64,000 nucleotides of DNA, taken from the NCBI GenBank assembly GCA_011390955.1, contig JAABRM010000010.1, positions 1 through 64,000 of the forward strand, given 5' to 3'. Made by a program: the position numbers and the translations under genes. Of the stretch, positions 51,614 through 59,753 are shown piece by piece; position 1 is the stretch's first letter; each line of letters starts with the position of its first letter. The notes beneath the pieces were generated by a model. The model did not search any database. It had not been told where the DNA came from and saw only the letters and a list, made by a program, of their open reading frames with translations. This DNA comes from Oscillatoriales cyanobacterium (GTDB lineage Bacteria; Cyanobacteriota; Cyanobacteriia; Cyanobacteriales; Laspinemataceae).

Positions 51614-52729
51614 TTACATCCATCTTAATTCGCTTTTAGCTGCTTTAACTGCATCTGAAATCGCACCAGCACCCCATGCTATGTTTAAAGTTGTTTCATT
51701 ATTTTTTGTATTCAGTCTTACGACATTTCTATGCCAAATAGGATTATTTCTCGACCAATCTAATTTAGTAATCTGTAAAACCTTAGAAAAATTAAATCGA
51801 GATTGATTATCATCATAGGTACAATATAACAAACGACCTAAAATTTCTATTCCAACACTGACTCCTAGCAAACAATTTTGTTTGAAATCCTTAATTTCTT
51901 CAACCGTCAGCTTTTCGACGCTTGTTTGAGAAATATATTGAGTTTGTTTACAGGCTGAAAAAAAATAGTTAAAGCATTCAGATAATTTTTGTGAATATAG
52001 ATCGACTGCAAAGCCCTCTAAGCTATCGTCTGATTGATCCGTTAAAGCAGAACTGACTGCTCTGGCTATATAATTCGATGTGTAGATTAATTTACTATTT
52101 TTGTTTGGTTGTTTGTTAACCTTATCTGTTTTGCCTCGAAACATAGAAACTTGTTCTATTAAATTTTTAATGATTCCACTTCTCGCAGATGATGAACTAA
52201 ATGACAAGAGTAATGAGCGCTCAACAGGTTTGGCTTCAGCTAAATCTTTAAAATCAGTTTGACATTGCTGAAACCGATCCTCTAAAATAACAGTGATTGG
52301 TAAATTTTGATCGGCAACAAGATGGTTTTGACCATTTTTAATCAATTCTGTAATAGCCTTAAGTCTATGTTGTCCATCAGTTAAATCTAGTTTAATTCCT
52401 TGCGGAACCCGAACAATGCAAAATCCTCTATCTAGTTCATTGACTGTAATCATCTCTGGTGCTACATTCGCCGTTAATGTACCCAGTATCCAGGATTTAT
52501 TTGATCTCACACGATCAATAATATATTGTTTAATCTCCTCCGCATGACCGGGAATTTCTGGACGGTCTTTACCTGATTCTGGATTATTAGAATTAGCGGG
52601 CTTTGCTTGTAATAAATTCGGCAAATCTAAAGCAGGAACATTAATTTGCAACAAAGTTCGTTTACCGTGATGAAAAATCAATCCGGGATAACAACGCTCA
52701 TTATCTTTAGAGATAAAATATGATTCCAT
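51614..52729 (-). CDS. dndB: DndB-type DGQHR protein (DNA phosphorothioation regulator)
   Basis: 371 residues from the ATG at 52729, the usual DndB length. Signature LDLTDGQHRLKAITELIKNG (about 135-155), followed by LPITVILEDRF, then RSLLLSFSSSSARSGIIKNLIEQV and a helical C-terminal half. It is divergent from dndC across an 80-120 bp promoter region and is the better candidate for classical DndB. DndB proteins regulate dnd expression and influence which sites are modified. The neighbouring long DGQHR gene at 49815-51416 is only distantly similar, outside the signature. Confidence 0.85.
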   Translation of the reverse strand: MESYFISKDNERCYPGLIFHHGKRTLLQINVPALDLPNLLQAKPANSNNPESGKDRPEIPGHAEEIKQYIIDRVRSNKSWILGTLTANVAPEMITVNELDRGFCIVRVPQGIKLDLTDGQHRLKAITELIKNGQNHLVADQNLPITVILEDRFQQCQTDFKDLAEAKPVERSLLLSFSSSSARSGIIKNLIEQVSMFRGKTDKVNKQPNKNSKLIYTSNYIARAVSSALTDQSDDSLEGFAVDLYSQKLSECFNYFFSACKQTQYISQTSVEKLTVEEIKDFKQNCLLGVSVGIEILGRLLYCTYDDNQSRFNFSKVLQITKLDWSRNNPIWHRNVVRLNTKNNETTLNIAWGAGAISDAVKAAKSELRWM

Positions 52730-52849
52730 GACAAATTAAAATTTTTCGGTTATAGCTGAACAATGCAAGAATCAAACATATTATACCATATTTTATAGTT
52801 GAATAACTACATGACAATATATTTACCATCAAAGGGAGCAACTCAAAAA
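52730..52849. promoter_or_regulatory. Divergent dndB/dndC promoter region
   Basis: AT-rich 120-bp region. A TATAAT-type -10 for dndB reads on the minus strand at about 52780-52786 (TATAAT within GGTATAATATG). The 9-mer TACCATATT (52784-52792) overlaps it, and the same 9-mer in inverse orientation lies upstream of the long DGQHR gene (51461-51469). This could be a shared operator; evidence is only two copies. Confidence 0.4.
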
Positions 52850-54418
52850 ATGACCACAACCCAAATTTCACTATTTCCATCGCGAACAGTTAGTCAATTA
52901 GTTGAAGATATTGAAAAACTTAATGAAGAAATTAAATATTTATACTGCTTGGATGAGATTCCTTGGGTCATTGGTTATTCTGGGGGTAAAGATTCTACGG
53001 CAACTTTACAGTTGATTTGGAATGCGATCGCTGAATTGCCTGAAGAAAAACGCCAAAAAAAGATTTATGTAATTACGACCGATACATTAGTTGAAAATCC
53101 GATTGTTGCTGCTTGGGTCAAAAAGTCTATAGATAAAATTAAAATTACAGCACAAAAAGAAAATCTACCTTTTGAACCGCATTTATTGCAGCCAGAAGTG
53201 TCTCTTACTTATTGGGTTGGTTTAATTGGCAAAGGTTATCCGGCTCCTCGTATGAAATTTCGATGGTGTACTGGACGATTAAAAATTGATCCATCTAATC
53301 GATTTGTTCGTAACATTGTTAGAGATAATGGAGAGGTAATTCTAGTTTTAGGAACTCGTAAAGCTGAAAGTTCAGCACGAGCTAAAAGAATGATCAAACT
53401 TGAAGAAAAGCGAGTGCGCGATCGCCTAAGTCCAAATGCAAATCTGTTGAACTCTCTAGTTTATAGCCCAATTGAAGATTGGCGCACTGATGAAGTTTGG
53501 CTATATCTCATGCAATGGGAAAATCCCTGGGGACATAGCAATAAAGATTTATTTTCTATGTATCGCGGTGCTACTGCGGATAATGAATGTCCTTTAGTAG
53601 TAGATACCTCAACCCCCAGTTGTGGTAGTTCTCGGTTTGGTTGCTGGGTTTGCACCTTAGTAGACAGCGATAAATCGTTAAACGCTATGATCCAAAATGA
53701 TGAGGAAAAAGAATGGTTACAACCTTTGGTTGATTTTCGTCTCGAATTAGATGTTATGAGAGATTACGATAAGAGAGATTTTCGCCGGATCTGGGGTGCG
53801 GTTCAACTCTTTGAGCGCAATGTTGATGGTGAAATTTCTGTAGAACCTATTCCTGGGCCATATAAAAAAGAATATCGAGAATATTTGCTTAAAAAACTTC
53901 TGACAGCACAAACGCAAATTCGCGCAACAGCCCCGGAAGATATGAGGGATATTACCCTGATTTCTGATGAGGAACTCAGCGAAATTCGCCGGATCTGGGT
54001 TGAGGAAAAACACGAGTTAGATGACAGTTTGCCCAAAATCTATGAAGAAGTCACCGGGCAACCTTTTAATGACCCGCGAGTAGCTGTCAGCAAAAAACTT
54101 TTAGGCAGCGATGAGTGGGAACTGCTGAAAGAAATGTGCTTTGAAGACCCGATGTATCTAGAACTAATGTCAAAACTCATTGGTACAGAATCTCACTATT
54201 ATGTGAAAAGGCGCGGCATTTTTGAAGCGTTGGATAGTTGCTTTGAAAGTAGTTCTCGCGATCGAGATGATGCGATCGGCAATGCACATTTACAGCGGGA
54301 TTTAAAGATTGCCGCAGGGGGCGGGGTTGTTGATGAGGTGAAACAGCTTGAGTTAGATACTTGGTCGATCAATAAGTATGGAAAGCAAGCAGCGGATCAA
54401 TTGGATGATGATGATTAA
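52850..54418 (+). CDS. dndC: DNA phosphorothioation sulfurtransferase DndC
   Basis: 522 residues from the ATG at 52850 (MTTTQISLFPSRTVSQLVEDIE), 11 bases after GGGAG; upstream ATG (52811) and TTG (52799) are in frame. PP-loop ATPase site WVIGYSGGKDSTATLQ (about 42-57), then the PAPS-reductase-like core with KFRWCTGRLKIDPS and the cysteine cluster SCGSSRFGCWVCTLVDSDKS (Cys residues of the Fe-S site). DndC activates the DNA backbone with ATP and transfers sulfur from the cysteine desulfurase (DndA/IscS) to replace a non-bridging oxygen. It is the first gene of dndCDE; a MITE separates it from dndD. Confidence 0.97.
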   Translation: MTTTQISLFPSRTVSQLVEDIEKLNEEIKYLYCLDEIPWVIGYSGGKDSTATLQLIWNAIAELPEEKRQKKIYVITTDTLVENPIVAAWVKKSIDKIKITAQKENLPFEPHLLQPEVSLTYWVGLIGKGYPAPRMKFRWCTGRLKIDPSNRFVRNIVRDNGEVILVLGTRKAESSARAKRMIKLEEKRVRDRLSPNANLLNSLVYSPIEDWRTDEVWLYLMQWENPWGHSNKDLFSMYRGATADNECPLVVDTSTPSCGSSRFGCWVCTLVDSDKSLNAMIQNDEEKEWLQPLVDFRLELDVMRDYDKRDFRRIWGAVQLFERNVDGEISVEPIPGPYKKEYREYLLKKLLTAQTQIRATAPEDMRDITLISDEELSEIRRIWVEEKHELDDSLPKIYEEVTGQPFNDPRVAVSKKLLGSDEWELLKEMCFEDPMYLELMSKLIGTESHYYVKRRGIFEALDSCFESSSRDRDDAIGNAHLQRDLKIAAGGGVVDEVKQLELDTWSINKYGKQAADQLDDDD

Positions 54419-54431
54419 TTTGGGCAACAGA

Positions 54432-54560
54432 TAAGTAGGTGAACATAATTAATTGCACTTTTCGTTCCCCGCCGTAAATCCTTGGATTCCCGCCTTCGCG
54501 GGAATGACAGTTTTTCTTCTGATATGGTCTTTGGTGCATTTATTTCTGCCCACCTGCTTA
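54432..54560. mobile_element. TAAGTAG-family MITE, copy C, inside the dnd operon
   Basis: 129 bp with TAAGTAGGTGAACATAATTA at the left and ATTTCTGCCCACCTGCTTA at the right end; the core GGATTCCCGCC...GCGGGAATGACAG is shortened compared with copy A. It starts 14 bp after the dndC stop and ends 42 bp before dndD. Confidence 0.8.
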
Positions 54561-54601
54561 TATCACTGATTCCCAACCCATAACCACATATATAATTAAC
54601 T

Positions 54602-56605
54602 ATGATTCTCACTGAACTTGTATTAGAAAACTTTGGCCCCTACGCGGGCAAACAAGTTATCAATTTTCACCCGGAGTCGGAAGCTGGTGAAACCCGCCCC
54701 ATTATCCTATTTGGTGGCATGAATGGGGGCGGAAAAACTACCCTGATGGATGCAATTCGCCTCGCTTTATATGGGTCGCGGGCCCAATGTTCTACGCGGG
54801 GAAATTTGAGTTATGGAGATTTTTTGTCTCAATGCGTTAACCGTCAATCTCCCTTTACGGATAAAAGCCGCTTGGAGTTGGCTTTTAAACATATCGATCG
54901 CGATCGCTGGGTGGAGTTAAGAATTGTCCGCTATTGGACGAAAAGCCCCAAAGACGGCAAAGACATTTTAGGGATTTTAGAGTGGGATGAAATTCAGCAA
55001 GATTATTGGAAAGAAGATTATTTAACCGAGACTTGGGACGAGTATATTGAAAATCTCCTGCCCCTGGGAATTTCTAATTTATTCTTATTTGACGGTGAAC
55101 AGGTCAAAGAGTTAGCAGAACAAGAAGTCCCGCCCCCAGTGGTGGTAGATGCGATCGAGGCGTTGTTAGGTTTAGAGTTAATCGAAAGGCTATCGATTGA
55201 TATCGATATTTTAGTTAAGCGAAAACAAAAGAAGCTGGCGAATTTTCAGCAAAAAGTAAATTTAGATGAAATTGACGCAAGACTGAAAAAATATCGCGCT
55301 GAGTTAGAGGCAGCTAAGGAAGAAGAAGCTGCCCAGAAAATTCAGTTAGAAAAAGCCGAAAAGAAAGCCAAAGAAGCCAGCGATCGCTTTCTCTCGGAAG
55401 GGGGTAAAATTGCCTCCAGAGAAGCGGAACTCGACCGCCAAAAAGCCGAATTAGAAGAAAATATTGAGCGATCGCGGCAAGTTTTAAGAGACTTAGCAGC
55501 GGAAAAGTTACCGTTAGGATTAATTCAACGGTTGCTGGTGGCTGCCCGCGTCCAAGCAGACCGAGAAATCAAGCGGCAACAAGCCCAAAGTGCTCAAACT
55601 CTAGTCCAACAAACAAGCGATCGCCTCTTAGATTATATCAAAAACTTGGGCTTAAAACCAGACCAAATAAAAAAAATTGACCAATTTTTAGGGGCAGAAA
55701 ACCAACAACTTTTAGACCAAATTGGGTCAGAGGAAAATGTCTGGTTAAATGCCAATGAAAAAGCCCTAGAAAGTCTGACTATTTTAGTCCACTCTGATTT
55801 AGGCGATCGCGTCAAAACTGCCCAAAGTATTCGCAGCGAAATCGACCGGCTATTGCACCAAGTTGAGGCGATCGATAAACAATTAGCGGTTGCCCCACCG
55901 CCGGAAATTTACGAACAGTTAAAAACCGGCGTCGAGAAAACCCAAACCGCATTTGTCAAAGCCAGAATTAACTATGAAAACGCCCAGCGTCTCGTCGCCC
56001 AACTGGAAGCAGAAATTAACAAAGCCAAAAAAGAATTAGGCAACTATGTAGATCATACCATCGAACGGCAACAAGATGAACATACAATTAAAACAGCGGC
56101 CAAAGTCCAAGAAACTTTAAGGCTATTCCGGGAAAAATTAACCATCAAAAAACTCAGTAAACTAGAAAAAGAAGTCACCGACTGTTTCCGCTATTTACTG
56201 CATAAATCCGACTTAGTTCACCGGGTTGCCATTGACACCAAAACCTTCAGCCTTTCTTTGTTCGATCTTCAAGGGGAACCTGTACCCAAACACCGGATTT
56301 CTGCCGGGGAAAAACAACTATTAGCGATCGCCTTTCTTTGGGGACTTGCGCGAGTTTCGGGCCGACAGCTACCCGTTGCCATTGACACCCCTTTAGGTCG
56401 TCTCGACTCCGAACACCGGCAAAACCTAATTCAACGTTATTTTCCCTCTGCTTCCCATCAAGTAATTCTCCTATCCACGGATACGGAATTGGGCAAAGAA
56501 GAGGTCAAACAACTCCGCAAACAAAAAGCGATCGCCCGTGAATATCTCCTCAAATATGATGGAGACACCCGCCAAACCAACATTGAACCCGGTTATTTTT
56601 GGTAA
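54602..56605 (+). CDS. dndD: DNA phosphorothioation ATPase DndD
   Basis: 667 residues from the ATG at 54602, normal for DndD. SMC/Rad50-like architecture: N-terminal strand pair MILTELVLENFGPYAGKQVI and Walker A FGGMNGGGKTTLMDAIRLALYG (split FGGMNGGGKTT / LMDAIRLALYG); long coiled coils (about 200-330 and 400-520); C-terminal signature HRISAGEKQLLAIAFLWGL, Walker B LPVAIDTPLGRLDSEH and H-loop-like VILLSTDTE. DndD's ATPase is thought to nick DNA or alter its structure during sulfur insertion. DndE follows after 65 bp that include one GTGGGC hairpin. Confidence 0.97.
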   Translation: MILTELVLENFGPYAGKQVINFHPESEAGETRPIILFGGMNGGGKTTLMDAIRLALYGSRAQCSTRGNLSYGDFLSQCVNRQSPFTDKSRLELAFKHIDRDRWVELRIVRYWTKSPKDGKDILGILEWDEIQQDYWKEDYLTETWDEYIENLLPLGISNLFLFDGEQVKELAEQEVPPPVVVDAIEALLGLELIERLSIDIDILVKRKQKKLANFQQKVNLDEIDARLKKYRAELEAAKEEEAAQKIQLEKAEKKAKEASDRFLSEGGKIASREAELDRQKAELEENIERSRQVLRDLAAEKLPLGLIQRLLVAARVQADREIKRQQAQSAQTLVQQTSDRLLDYIKNLGLKPDQIKKIDQFLGAENQQLLDQIGSEENVWLNANEKALESLTILVHSDLGDRVKTAQSIRSEIDRLLHQVEAIDKQLAVAPPPEIYEQLKTGVEKTQTAFVKARINYENAQRLVAQLEAEINKAKKELGNYVDHTIERQQDEHTIKTAAKVQETLRLFREKLTIKKLSKLEKEVTDCFRYLLHKSDLVHRVAIDTKTFSLSLFDLQGEPVPKHRISAGEKQLLAIAFLWGLARVSGRQLPVAIDTPLGRLDSEHRQNLIQRYFPSASHQVILLSTDTELGKEEVKQLRKQKAIAREYLLKYDGDTRQTNIEPGYFW

Positions 56606-56670
56606 AATAAACGGCAGTTAAAAATAAAAATAGGTGGGCTTTTGCCCACCCTACAAAAAAACATTAAAAT

Positions 56671-57063
56671 ATGGAACCACCAGTCAAACAAATTAAACTC
56701 TCACAAAGCGCCAAAGACCAACTTGTCAAACTCAAACGCTATACCAAAATTGACCAATGGAATATTCTTTGTCGCTGGGCATTTTGTCGATCGCTTGCGG
56801 AACCTTCTATTCCCTCACCCATTCCCATTCCTTTAGATAGTAATGTAGAAATTACTTGGCAAGTATTTGGGGGAGAAATGGCGGATATTTTCACCATTGC
56901 CTTAAAACAGCGTTGCCAACAAGACGGGTTAGGAACCGATCCCGAAACCCTGGCAACGCAATTTCGCCTACATTTACATCGGGGTATTGGCTATCTCGCT
57001 GGAGATCAGAATATTAAACGAATTGAAAATTTAATTGATATTGCAATTACCCCCAAAGAATAA
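56671..57063 (+). CDS. dndE: DNA phosphorothioation protein DndE
   Basis: 130 residues from the ATG at 56671. Matches the DndE pattern: PVKQIKLSQSAKDQLVKLKR, TKIDQWNILCRWAFCRSLAEPS (split TKIDQWNILCRWAFC / RSLAEPS) and the conserved VEITWQVFGGEMADIF (about 68-83), then a helical end. DndE binds nicked DNA and holds the ends during modification. It is the last dnd gene here; no dndFGH or pbeABCD genes follow before gdhA, so this cluster is a modification-only island as far as the window shows. Confidence 0.95.
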   Translation: MEPPVKQIKLSQSAKDQLVKLKRYTKIDQWNILCRWAFCRSLAEPSIPSPIPIPLDSNVEITWQVFGGEMADIFTIALKQRCQQDGLGTDPETLATQFRLHLHRGIGYLAGDQNIKRIENLIDIAITPKE

Positions 57064-57065
57064 TA

Positions 57066-57150
57066 TGTAGGGTATGTAGGGTGGGCAAATTTTGCCCACC
57101 CAACAACCAACAACCAACAATCAACAACCAACAATCAACAACCAACTTTT
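57066..57150. repeat. GTAGGGTGGGC palindrome followed by AACAACC heptads
   Basis: A GTAGGGTGGGCAAATTTTGCCCACCC hairpin (57074-57100, arms split GTAGGGTGGGCAAA / TTTTGCCCACCC) is continuous with an AACAACC/AATCAACC heptad run to about 57146. A second copy of the same hairpin-plus-heptads arrangement is at 57636-57836. Confidence 0.85.
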
Positions 57151-57162
57151 ATTTTTTTCTAG

Positions 57163-57372
57163 CTATATGTAGAATAACTTCAATTCTTCCATCTTTTGAA
57201 TATCGCTTAATGAATATAAGCGTTCATTACAAGACAGACAAACGAGAACATCAATTTTTAAAGTAGCTGTATGATTGCCCCCTTGGACAACTTCAGAGAC
57301 ATTACGTTCCGCAACCTCTCCACCGCAGATGGGACAACATTCTACTAAGTTTTTTTTGACTTTCGTTTTTTT
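57163..57372 (-). pseudogene. YgiT-type zinc-finger (antitoxin-like) remnant lacking a start codon
   Basis: The minus strand is open for about 70 codons between stops at 57373-57375 and 57163. It encodes VECCPICGGEVAERNVSEVV ... LKIDVLVCLSCNERLYSL, with two CxxC pairs, which is the YgiT/MqsA N-terminal zinc-finger domain found in many antitoxins. No ATG, GTG or TTG precedes the first cysteines, and the upstream end is cut by a TAG close to the end of a MITE (copy D, starting 57389). The remnant is therefore probably decapitated by the insertion. No toxin partner remains. Confidence 0.65.
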
Positions 57373-57388
57373 CTAGTTATAGCTATAT

Positions 57389-57633
57389 GTAGGTGAACAT
57401 AATTAATTGCACTTTTCGTTCCCCGCCGATAGGCTGTGGATTCCCGTCGGAGTTTACCCCCGCGAAGGCCGCCATCGGCGGGTATGACAGATAATTAATT
57501 GCACTTTTCGTTCCCCGCCGATAGGCTGTGGATTCCCGTCGGAGTTTACCCCCGCGAAGGCCGCCATCGGCGGGAATGACAGTTTTTCTTGTGATATGGT
57601 CTGTAGTGCATTTATTTCTGCCCAACTACTTAT
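57389..57633. mobile_element. TAAGTAG-family MITE, copy D, with internal tandem duplication
   Basis: Left end GTAGGTGAACATAATTAAT at 57389, right end ATTTCTGCCCAACTACTTA at 57633. The inner core is duplicated in tandem (92-bp period; AATTAATTGCAC at 57401 and 57493), so the element is about 245 bp instead of 129-151 bp. Its left end lies 17 bp upstream of the YgiT remnant. Confidence 0.8.
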
Positions 57634-57635
57634 AT

Positions 57636-57836
57636 GTAGGGTGGGCAAATTTTGCCCACCCTACCACCAACAACGAACAACCAACAACCAACAACCAACA
57701 ACCAACAACCAACAATCAACAACCAACAACCAACAACCAACAACGAACAACGAACAACCAACAACCAACAACCAACAACCAACAACCAACAACCAACAAC
57801 CAACAACCAACAACCAACGAACAACCAATAACTAAC
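57636..57836. repeat. GTAGGGTGGGC palindrome and long AACAACC heptad array
   Basis: A GTAGGGTGGGCAAATTTTGCCCACC hairpin (57636-57662, shown as GTAGGGTGGGCAAA / TTTTGCCCACC) runs directly into about 24 heptads of AACAACC with AACGAAC and AATCAACC variants, up to the last base before the gdhA stop codon at 57837. Confidence 0.9.
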
Positions 57837-59126
57837 TTATGGATACAAACCGCGATCGCTCAAAGCTTCGGCAACGCGACCCACGCCCAACATATAGGCA
57901 GCGCGACGCATAGGAACACTCATTTTCCGCGCATTTTCGCTAACTTTTTGATAGGCTTTCACCATCAAACCTTCCATTTCCCGGTTCACCCGGTCTTCAT
58001 CCCAAAATACATAGGACTGACCTTGCACCCATTCCAGATAGCTAACCACCACACCGCCCGCATTCGCCAGAATATCCGGCAACACCATAACTCCGCGAGA
58101 ATGTAGCATTTGGTCTGCCACCAAAGTCACCGGGCCATTCGCCGCTTCCGCCACAATTTTTGCTTGGATGCGATCGCAATTATCCTCAGTAATTTGGTCT
58201 TCCAACGCTGCCGGAACCAACACATCACAAGGCAGGTTTAGCAATTCTTCATTAGTAATCCGTTGCGCCCCCATAAAACCAGCGAGACTGCCTCGGTTAT
58301 GGGCCGCATAGTCCATCACGGCGGGAATATCCAAGCCATTGGGGTCAAAAAGTCCCCCAGACACATCAGAAACCGCCAAAATTTTCGCGCCTTCTTCATA
58401 CATCAAATAGGCTGTCGCATTGCCCACTTTGCCGAACCCTTGGATCGCCACCGTCACATCTTTATATGATTGTCCTCGTTCCGCCAAAGCTTCGCGAACC
58501 ACGATCGTCACCCCGCGTCCGGTAGCCAACTTACGACCCTTGGAACCGCCAATAGACAAGGGTTTTCCCGTGACCACTCCCGGCACCGCATAACCCTTAT
58601 TCATCGAATAAGTATCCATCATCCAGGCCATTTCCCGTTCGGAGGTGCCGATATCGGGGGCGGGAATATCAATTGATGGGCCAATATCTTTAACTAATTC
58701 GCTGGTATAGCGGCGGGTAATTCTCTCCAATTCCCGGACACTATATTGATTCGGGTCAATGGCAATGCCCCCTTTCGCCCCACCGTAGGGAATTCCCAGC
58801 AATGCACATTTCCAAGTCATCAACATTGCCAGAGATGAGACTTCTTCCAGGGTGACAGCGGGATGATAGCGAATGCCCCCTTTGTACGGGCCAAGCACGT
58901 CGCAATGTTGAACTCGATGCCCCGCTAAAACTTGCACTTCCCCGTTGTCCAGTTGCACCGGAATAGCCACTGTAATCACCTTGCGGGGCTGTTCCAACAT
59001 CCGCAATATGTTCGGATCCATTTGCAAATCTATCGCTGCTTGTCCCAAGTAGCTACAAGTGCGAGCCATTGGACAAATATACGCAGGAGACGGGGCCGCA
59101 TTGGGGACTGTTTTTGTTAAAAGCAT
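57837..59126 (-). CDS. gdhA: Glutamate dehydrogenase (Glu/Leu/Phe/Val dehydrogenase family)
   Basis: 429 residues from the ATG at 59126. Conserved segments: GPYKGGIRYHPAVTLEEV, MTWKCALLGIPYGGAKGGI with the substrate and catalytic lysines, PAPDIGTSEREMAWMMDTYS, GFGKVGNATAYL (Rossmann GxGxxG), VLVPAALEDQIT and EAANGPVT. It catalyses reversible oxidative deamination of glutamate to 2-oxoglutarate in the cytosol; the NAD(P) preference is not decided here. The ORF begins 50 bp after a MITE (copy E). No NtcA box (GTA-N8-TAC) is visible in the short upstream region. Confidence 0.95.
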   Translation of the reverse strand: MLLTKTVPNAAPSPAYICPMARTCSYLGQAAIDLQMDPNILRMLEQPRKVITVAIPVQLDNGEVQVLAGHRVQHCDVLGPYKGGIRYHPAVTLEEVSSLAMLMTWKCALLGIPYGGAKGGIAIDPNQYSVRELERITRRYTSELVKDIGPSIDIPAPDIGTSEREMAWMMDTYSMNKGYAVPGVVTGKPLSIGGSKGRKLATGRGVTIVVREALAERGQSYKDVTVAIQGFGKVGNATAYLMYEEGAKILAVSDVSGGLFDPNGLDIPAVMDYAAHNRGSLAGFMGAQRITNEELLNLPCDVLVPAALEDQITEDNCDRIQAKIVAEAANGPVTLVADQMLHSRGVMVLPDILANAGGVVVSYLEWVQGQSYVFWDEDRVNREMEGLMVKAYQKVSENARKMSVPMRRAAYMLGVGRVAEALSDRGLYP

Positions 59127-59175
59127 AGTTTGCTAAACCTTGATGAGAAGTTTTAAATAGACAAGAGTGCTTTCA

Positions 59176-59304
59176 TAAGTAGACGAGCAGAAATAAATGC
59201 ACCGCAGACCATATCAGAAGAAAAACTGTCATTCCCGCGAATGCGGGAATCCACAGCTTATCGGCGGGGAACGAAAAGTGCAATTAATTATGTTCACCTA
59301 CTTA
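59176..59304. mobile_element. TAAGTAG-family MITE, copy E
   Basis: 129 bp, ends TAAGTAG (59176) and CTACTTA (59304). The inside matches copies A and C in reverse orientation (AGAAATAAATGCACC, CATTCCCGCGAATGCGGG, GAACGAAAAGTGCAATTAAT). It lies upstream of gdhA, with its gene-proximal end 50 bp from the start codon. Confidence 0.8.
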
Positions 59305-59753
59305 ATGGATTGATCCCCCCAACCCCCCTTAAAAAGTGGGGCTTTTTAGAATTTTTCGCTCTTGTCTAATCAGTTGCTATACTTTTAGCTTAACTCAAAA
59401 TGTCAAAAAATGATGACATTAGTATAAATCGTAACAATTCATCATCAAGTTGTATGTATTGGCTCAAAATGTCCGTAGAAATACGGATGAATCCAAAAAT
59501 GTTGGGATTTGTCCTGGGAAGAAGCGATCGCCCAAAATAAGTATTAATACTCAAATGATTAACAATGGGGTTAACCACGATCCCTATTTAGTTTTTGTCT
59601 AAATTTAGCCGGTTTCCCTTAATTCAATCATAGCCTGAAAATCAAAAAACGGGTTGCTTTTGCTTTCCTGGGAAGCGATCGCGGCTAATTTGCGCCAAAT
59701 CAATCCCCGGACACCGCAATGCCTTGTCCTGGTTTTTGCCCCAAGTCTCTTGG
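59305..59753. other. Intergenic region between gdhA upstream element and EEP gene
   Basis: About 450 bp with no convincing gene; a frame at 59390-59578 has no recognisable motif. It contains a GATCCCCCCAACCCCCCTT stretch, also seen near 21182, and several single HIP1 sites. Confidence 0.35.

Noticed and set aside
57528-58106. Rightward ORF rich in TTNNQQP repeats
   Set aside because: It is a read-through of the AACAACC heptads and then the antisense of gdhA.
59390-59578. Leftward ORF of 62 codons between gdhA and the EEP gene
   Set aside because: No family resemblance and no ribosome site; likely chance.
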